From Protopterus annectens (taxonomy: Eukaryota > Chordata > Ceratodontiformes > Protopteridae): a DNA stretch of 64,000 nt. Positions within the stretch are counted from its first letter, which is position 1; the number at the start of each line of letters is the position of its first letter. Shown piece by piece: positions 59,358 through 64,000 of this stretch. The stretch spans positions 1,213,026,577 to 1,213,090,576 of the forward strand of contig NC_056727.1 of NCBI RefSeq assembly GCF_019279795.1, written 5' to 3'. Position numbers and translations under genes: made by a program. The notes under the pieces were generated by a model, which ran no database searches, was not told where the DNA came from, and saw only the letters and a program-made list of their open reading frames with translations.

Positions 59358-61459
59358 AATATTTTTCCCAATTTTATAATTAGTTTCATACTATTTTTTA
59401 AATGATAAACAGAGTTATCTCTGCACCCATAATCAAGTCCTGTTACCACAGTGCAGAGAAATCTTATATGCTGCTGTCCTAGCCATTCACAGTGTTAGTA
59501 CAGTAAGACTATAATGGCTTACCTGGAAGCCCACAAAGAAGGTCAATGTAACAGTCTTTCCGGTTATTCTTATATACCAGGATCAAGGAATTCTATCAGC
59601 ATTTCCAGTACCAGACAGAAATGAAAAATGGAAAAGGTTCTAACATTTGGACTTGCAAAGGGAAATCCCTCTTTGCCTACTTTATCTACAGGCCTCTGCT
59701 CTTTTATCAATGGCAAGGGAGAAAGAGGTTGGTTTCTGTGGCCTATATTAAGACGAACAGACAAAGTTATTTGCCCTTGGATGCCTTAAAAAATGTCTCT
59801 CCAGTTCTCCATGGTCTTCACTGAATCTCAAATCCCAAGGTCTGAGTACTTCTAAACTGAGATACTATACAGGTGACAAGCCAGTGATCCTAATCTTTCC
59901 TTTCTAAATGATGGTTAAGCCCCTTTTAGGAAGCAGGCAGAACTACTACAAGCCAGTCAATGGAAGATTTCATCAGCCCAAGTCTCTTGCTAAAGCAAAT
60001 GTAGCCTAGAGGAGAGTAGAAGGATGACATATATCAAAGCTCCTCTTGTGTTTTAGAAACAAAGACCTTGGAACCCTCTGATCCTTCCCACCCAAGACAA
60101 CACGGGGGGGGGGGGGGGGAATGGAGATATCTTTACTGAGCTATCTCCAGCAGGAGGTCAGACTGTGCTCATCTGGGACATCCAGCGTGAGGTAAGGAAT
60201 AGACTCTGGGACAAGTGCACAAGTAACTCCCAATGCACACATTAAAATGACACCAAGTGAAAAGTCTATAAACAGCATACACATGTCAAACATCGTGGCC
60301 ACAATTGTAAACCATCCAGGTACAAGAAGGGTAGCAGGAGCTCCTCCGGTGAAGTTAAGAATTGGGGGAAGGGAACTGCTGAATGGACCCAAGTGCAACC
60401 TCAGAGCACTTGGCAAGGAACTCCAGGTTCAGTTCCAAGTTAGCAGGCTAGTCATAAGTTCAATTTCTGAAGGTGTGGTATTTGAAATCAAAGATACACT
60501 TCCCAGAAAAGCAGTTGGAGGAATCTCTCTCCTTGCCCTTTTACGGTTGTCAAAAAATGGTAAGTGCAAAGCTGATTCCTTCTTAGCTGAGGGACAGGCT
60601 GTAACTAGTGAGGTGAAAGATGAAACTTCAGCTGATGCCTGGCCTCCTGCTCACTTACCTCTTCTCACCTAATTCCTGCCTAGGACCATACAAGTGATCC
60701 GTCCTACATATCCTGCATTGGTTGCTATCCTGTCACACCAAAACATACCACTAGCCTCTCATGTATCTTTCATCTGACTGCCAGACTGAAACTCTGATAA
60801 TTATGCCAATCTATGATGTGCTCATTCCATTGACTGTACAACAATGTAGGAGTAGCTGTGGGTTGGTAATGTGATAAGAGCAGGAGCACTTGCAGACTTT
60901 GGATTTAATCAATGCTGAACCCGGGAACCTTCTTACTAGACATGTTGAGATCAAGAGATAAGTTATGAAAGTGTCAAAGAACAACTGTGATGTGTGACAC
61001 TGGATGTGCCCTCCTACACATGATACCATGGCATGTACCAGTAAGAGGTACACATGTTGTAGAGCAAAATGGTGCAAACTGAACGAAATGTGCCAAGCAG
61101 AGGGTCCTCAAGGAGTTCCAATCTGTTACATTCCACAGACAGTTCCTCAACATAAGGCATACTGCTGCAAAGAAAGACCTGTAAGATATAAATATATAAT
61201 GAGTTTAGCAAACAGGTGCCAACTTGCAAAGTACTTCTTACCACAGGGTCATGTACATGAGGTGATCTTGGCATTAACAGGAGCTCTAATAGGCAGTTTG
61301 CTAACACACTGTTCTACTACTTGGAGACCAACTGAAACACTCATGTCTAGTTGTGACCTAAAAGGAAACGCACATCTCTCTTATACCCTGTATATCAAGT
61401 CCCTCTTGAAATGTGATAATTACAGAAAACCCAGAATGAAAAAAACAGCTGTTACTTAC
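59358..61459. other. Intron, nothing recognised
   Basis: The longest frame (60247-60672, about 141 codons) has no recognisable domain and looks like chance. A G run lies near 60104-60119. No repeat family was assigned. Confidence 0.4.
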
Positions 61460-61585
61460 AGTCTGAATATTAAGTCCATTTAGCATGTACACAACATCTT
61501 CAGTGGCCACGTTCCCAGAAGCTCCCTTGGCATATGGGCACCCACCAAGACCAGCAACTGAAGAGTCAACCACACTAACGCCCAG
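61460..61585 (-). CDS. HMGCL: HMG-CoA lyase, penultimate coding exon (active-site loop)
   Basis: On the minus strand a T-rich tract and TAG acceptor (61586-61588) precede exactly 42 codons, followed by GTAAGT (61454-61459). The peptide runs [20 protein letters not shown], then [10 protein letters not shown], and ends LNIQT. It holds the HMG-CoA lyase active-site signature. By collinear human numbering these are residues 251-292, with catalytic Cys266 in the glycine-rich loop and metal ligand Asn275. Both exon edges are in phase 0. Lys270, Val276 and the LNG near the end resemble the paralogue HMGCLL1. The following exon looks like HMGCL, so HMGCL is preferred but not proven. Upstream exons are not in the window. 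Confidence 0.95.
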
Positions 61586-64000
61586 CTAAAAAAATAAAAA
61601 CAAACAATTTGAAAAGCTTTTCAGTCATGCATTTAGTTACTCCCATCTACAGATAAAACACAAACCATTTGAAAAATATTTTAGTTTTGTACTTATTTAA
61701 CATCAGTTTGCTAGGTTTGTTAGCTGATTCCTAAGAGAACCCTTTCAGCCATGGCAAGATATATAGTTAATTGTTGGTGGACCGATTCCTAGAGGAGCCT
61801 TTTCAGACACAACCTTAATCCAATAGGTATGTCATAGTAAACAGAAACCAAGATAAGGAACACAATATCCAAAACTTGCAGATAACATATTCAACAAAAC
61901 ATTGTAAGCACAGTGGATATAAAGTGAAACAGCAGCATCTCAATGTACTAAATAGTAGTCGGTGTACAGCTTTTCTGTACATAGGCAGGCAGTAGAGTCA
62001 CGAAAAAAGAGAACAGATTCCATTCCTGCATTTTTAGTAATCAGAACCCATGGATAATGCCCAGGCAAAGGGCCTACCTACCAGCTTCAACTTCTCTGGC
62101 AGTAATGCTGCTCTCCCTGCCTATCCCACTGCATGCCAGAGATATCAGTTTGGATCCCCAGGATAAAAGATTATCCACCCTGACTTTAAGAAGGGAATTT
62201 ACCTTAGTTCATTGAATCCATGACCTCTAACTTACCACAAGAAATCAATTTATTCAGTATGACAGAAACAGAATCTGGACTCCACCTCATCTTCCAAGCA
62301 GTGCTCATATTCCAAATGTGGAACAGTCATAGATGATAATACTTAACTTCATAAAAAGGTCCCAGTATTGAAGGCTGAAACTCAACTTCCAGCCAACAGA
62401 TGGAGATGCGAGACTGCATACAATAACCTAATCAAACTGCCAATGATGATTCTACACCAGGAGATAACATGTTTAATCCTCTGGCCAGCTTGAGTTGTGA
62501 GGCCTCTGGTCTTTGTTTGCTGAATTTCAGCATTAGCAGCCCTAATTCAAAACAGCAAGTTGGATACTCTGACCTGGGTGAACTACTGGGGTGCAGTGAT
62601 GTGATCAGTGCCAATGGTCACAATGGCAAAGTATTCAGCATTGTTTCATTCTCTACATTTTCAATTCTCTTCTTAGCCGAGGTACACTATACATAAAGTC
62701 AGAATGCTTCCACTGTATCCATACGGGCTGTTACTGGGTGGTCTGGCTTCCTCCCACATCCCAACAATGTACCATAGGTAAACTAACAATTGTAAAATGG
62801 CCATAGCTGTACACTCCATGAGTATGTGCACACATGCATTCCTCCTCTGCTGGGCTGGCACCTCCTCTGCAATAAGTTTCGCTGTCATGCATCCATCAAA
62901 TGTCAGGAGAGGTAACTCCCCATAACTGTGAAGAAAAAAGGAATATTACACAGACGTAGTCACTCGCACACATTTAAATAATGAACTGCAACAGGGATCT
63001 GAATACAACTGTTATCTGAGCTGTAGAATAAACCGATATAATTAGCTAGCTAGTTAGAAAAAACCTGCTTTCCCAAAGAGAGATACAACTTGCCAGCAGT
63101 AAAGGAAACAAAAAACTGGTCTAACTTCCTAATGCCTTTTTTTTTTTGCTTTTTCCTCCTTCTGTCCCCATGATCACTCCTCCTTCATCCTTAAATGATC
63201 CACTTGTGCTCCCCTTTTCATTGCCCTCAAACAACATGGTGGAGGTAACAGCCAAGGATCATGGCAGTTACTGGGCAAGGTCAAGTACTTTTTGTATGCT
63301 ACCTATATGTTGGCTGACAGATGCACTGCTGAAGTGTGGCCTGCATTACTAGCTCACTCGTGTGTACGTGTGCCCACTTCGAAACATATGCTTAAAAATC
63401 AGCAAAGTGCTTCCTTGCAGATCAGAGCACATGATGCTCTCTCCAGCCCATTCATTCCCATCACCAGGTGACAGCTGACTAAGATGAATCATCATCCAGG
63501 CAGCCATCAGAGGAGGTCCAGATATTCTTTTCAGTTTTCTTTCATTTCCTATCTATCCATGCACCCTGAGAAATCTGGAAGGGCCATGCAATAGGCTGTC
63601 CACAAAGGGTATCTCTTCACTTCTGCAGGGGGTATTTCCTTCAAGCAGCCATGTCCCTCCCCCGTAGCATGAAAAGTGATCTCTTTGGTCTCCTCCCCCA
63701 AAAGAGGTGAGCAGGCCATGTCCCCTTCACTCCTCCTCCTCACTTGGCTCCTTCAGTTTCAGAGCAACTAACAAAATCCTGGTCACTTTGGTCACAATCA
63801 GGGCTCTACCCCTCCTGCCAAGGAGCAAGGCCAACATGGATTTACTTTGTAAGAAAAAAAAGTTTCCAAGGAAGACAGGCTAACAAGGCAGGAAAAAAAG
63901 AACTTCAGTGGAAAAATAACATAGGCCACTACTGAGCAAGTAAGAAAGGTAAGCTATGGATCCTGCGTAAAGCTATGTACAGTGGGTAAAAGGCTTCTGT
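61586..64000. other. HMGCL: Upstream HMGCL intron, nothing recognised
   Basis: The preceding exon should encode an HCHDTYGQA-type segment with the metal-binding histidines. I could not find it on the minus strand here, so this is probably intron longer than 2.4 kb. No repeats or genes were identified. Confidence 0.5.

Larger units (their letters stand above)
6960..61459 (-). other. HMGCL: HMGCL last intron, about 54.5 kb
   Basis: The donor GTAAGT is at 61454-61459 and the acceptor CAG at 6960-6962, both on the minus strand. The intron falls in phase 0 between ...NIQT and GVNL. Nearly all recognisable content is transposable elements and satellite. It is far longer than the same intron in compact vertebrate genomes. 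No alternative exon was recognised inside it. Confidence 0.85.

Noticed and set aside
60247-60672. A 141-codon plus-strand open frame
   Set aside because: There is no recognisable domain and no homologue I know. It lies inside the HMGCL intron on the opposite strand. Probably chance.
61004-61483. A 159-codon cysteine-containing plus-strand frame overlapping an HMGCL exon
   Set aside because: It is antisense to a real exon and the composition looks random. It is a shadow frame.
62673-62888. Possible further HMGCL exon upstream of the active-site exon
   Set aside because: The peptide lacks the expected histidine motif and the flanks have no suitable splice sites.

Overview
The window reads as nuclear DNA of a vertebrate with a very large genome. 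A lungfish, salamander or caecilian would fit, but the sequence alone does not name the species. The only host gene I can support is HMGCL (3-hydroxy-3-methylglutaryl-CoA lyase), on the minus strand. Its last coding exon is at 6858-6959 and the exon before it is at 61460-61585. Joined, they match residues 251-325 of the 325-residue human enzyme without a gap, including Cys266, Asn275, Cys323 and the C-terminal peroxisomal signal. The two exons are separated by a single intron of about 54.5 kb, so most of the window is intron. Earlier exons lie beyond position 64000, and positions 1-6857 are downstream of the stop codon.

The intron and flanks are layered with transposable elements. (1) Five CR1-like LINEs, all on the plus strand and so antisense to HMGCL: 2408-4278, 23767-29120 (near full length, with two tandem 5'UTR promoter-like monomers and an intact esterase ORF1), 31145-34217, 47368-48698, and 56119-59357 (interrupted). 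(2) DIRS-type tyrosine-recombinase retroelements, all broken fossils: 9400-9990, 11007-16200, probably 21640-22250, a nested pair at 35694-47103, 53477-55240, and 56568-58482. (3) Two Penelope-like elements with GIY-YIG endonucleases: 18677-20789 (inverted arms and a 14-bp target duplication) and 48699-53476 (direct repeats). (4) An L1-type 3' end at 55250-56118. (5) tRNA-derived SINEs at 926-1270, 8277-8511 and 40224-40458 (one family), and at 16231-16366 (a different SINE with a CR1-like tail). (6) A degenerate satellite with a period of about 380 bp, at 22590-34650, split by two CR1 copies.

The most interesting structure is at 35694-47103. One DIRS element (36105-41959, plus strand) sits inside the internal complementary region of a related DIRS element on the minus strand, at the point where that region's two halves meet. 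This is what a tyrosine recombinase would produce if it treated the internal complementary region as its target. Other points of interest are promoter monomers in a CR1 LINE, a SINE that shares the CR1 3' tail, hammerhead-like motifs in both arms of a Penelope element, and an unexplained inverted/direct-repeat composite at 57090-57613.

No bacterial-type operons, CRISPR arrays, rRNA genes or functional tRNA genes were seen.
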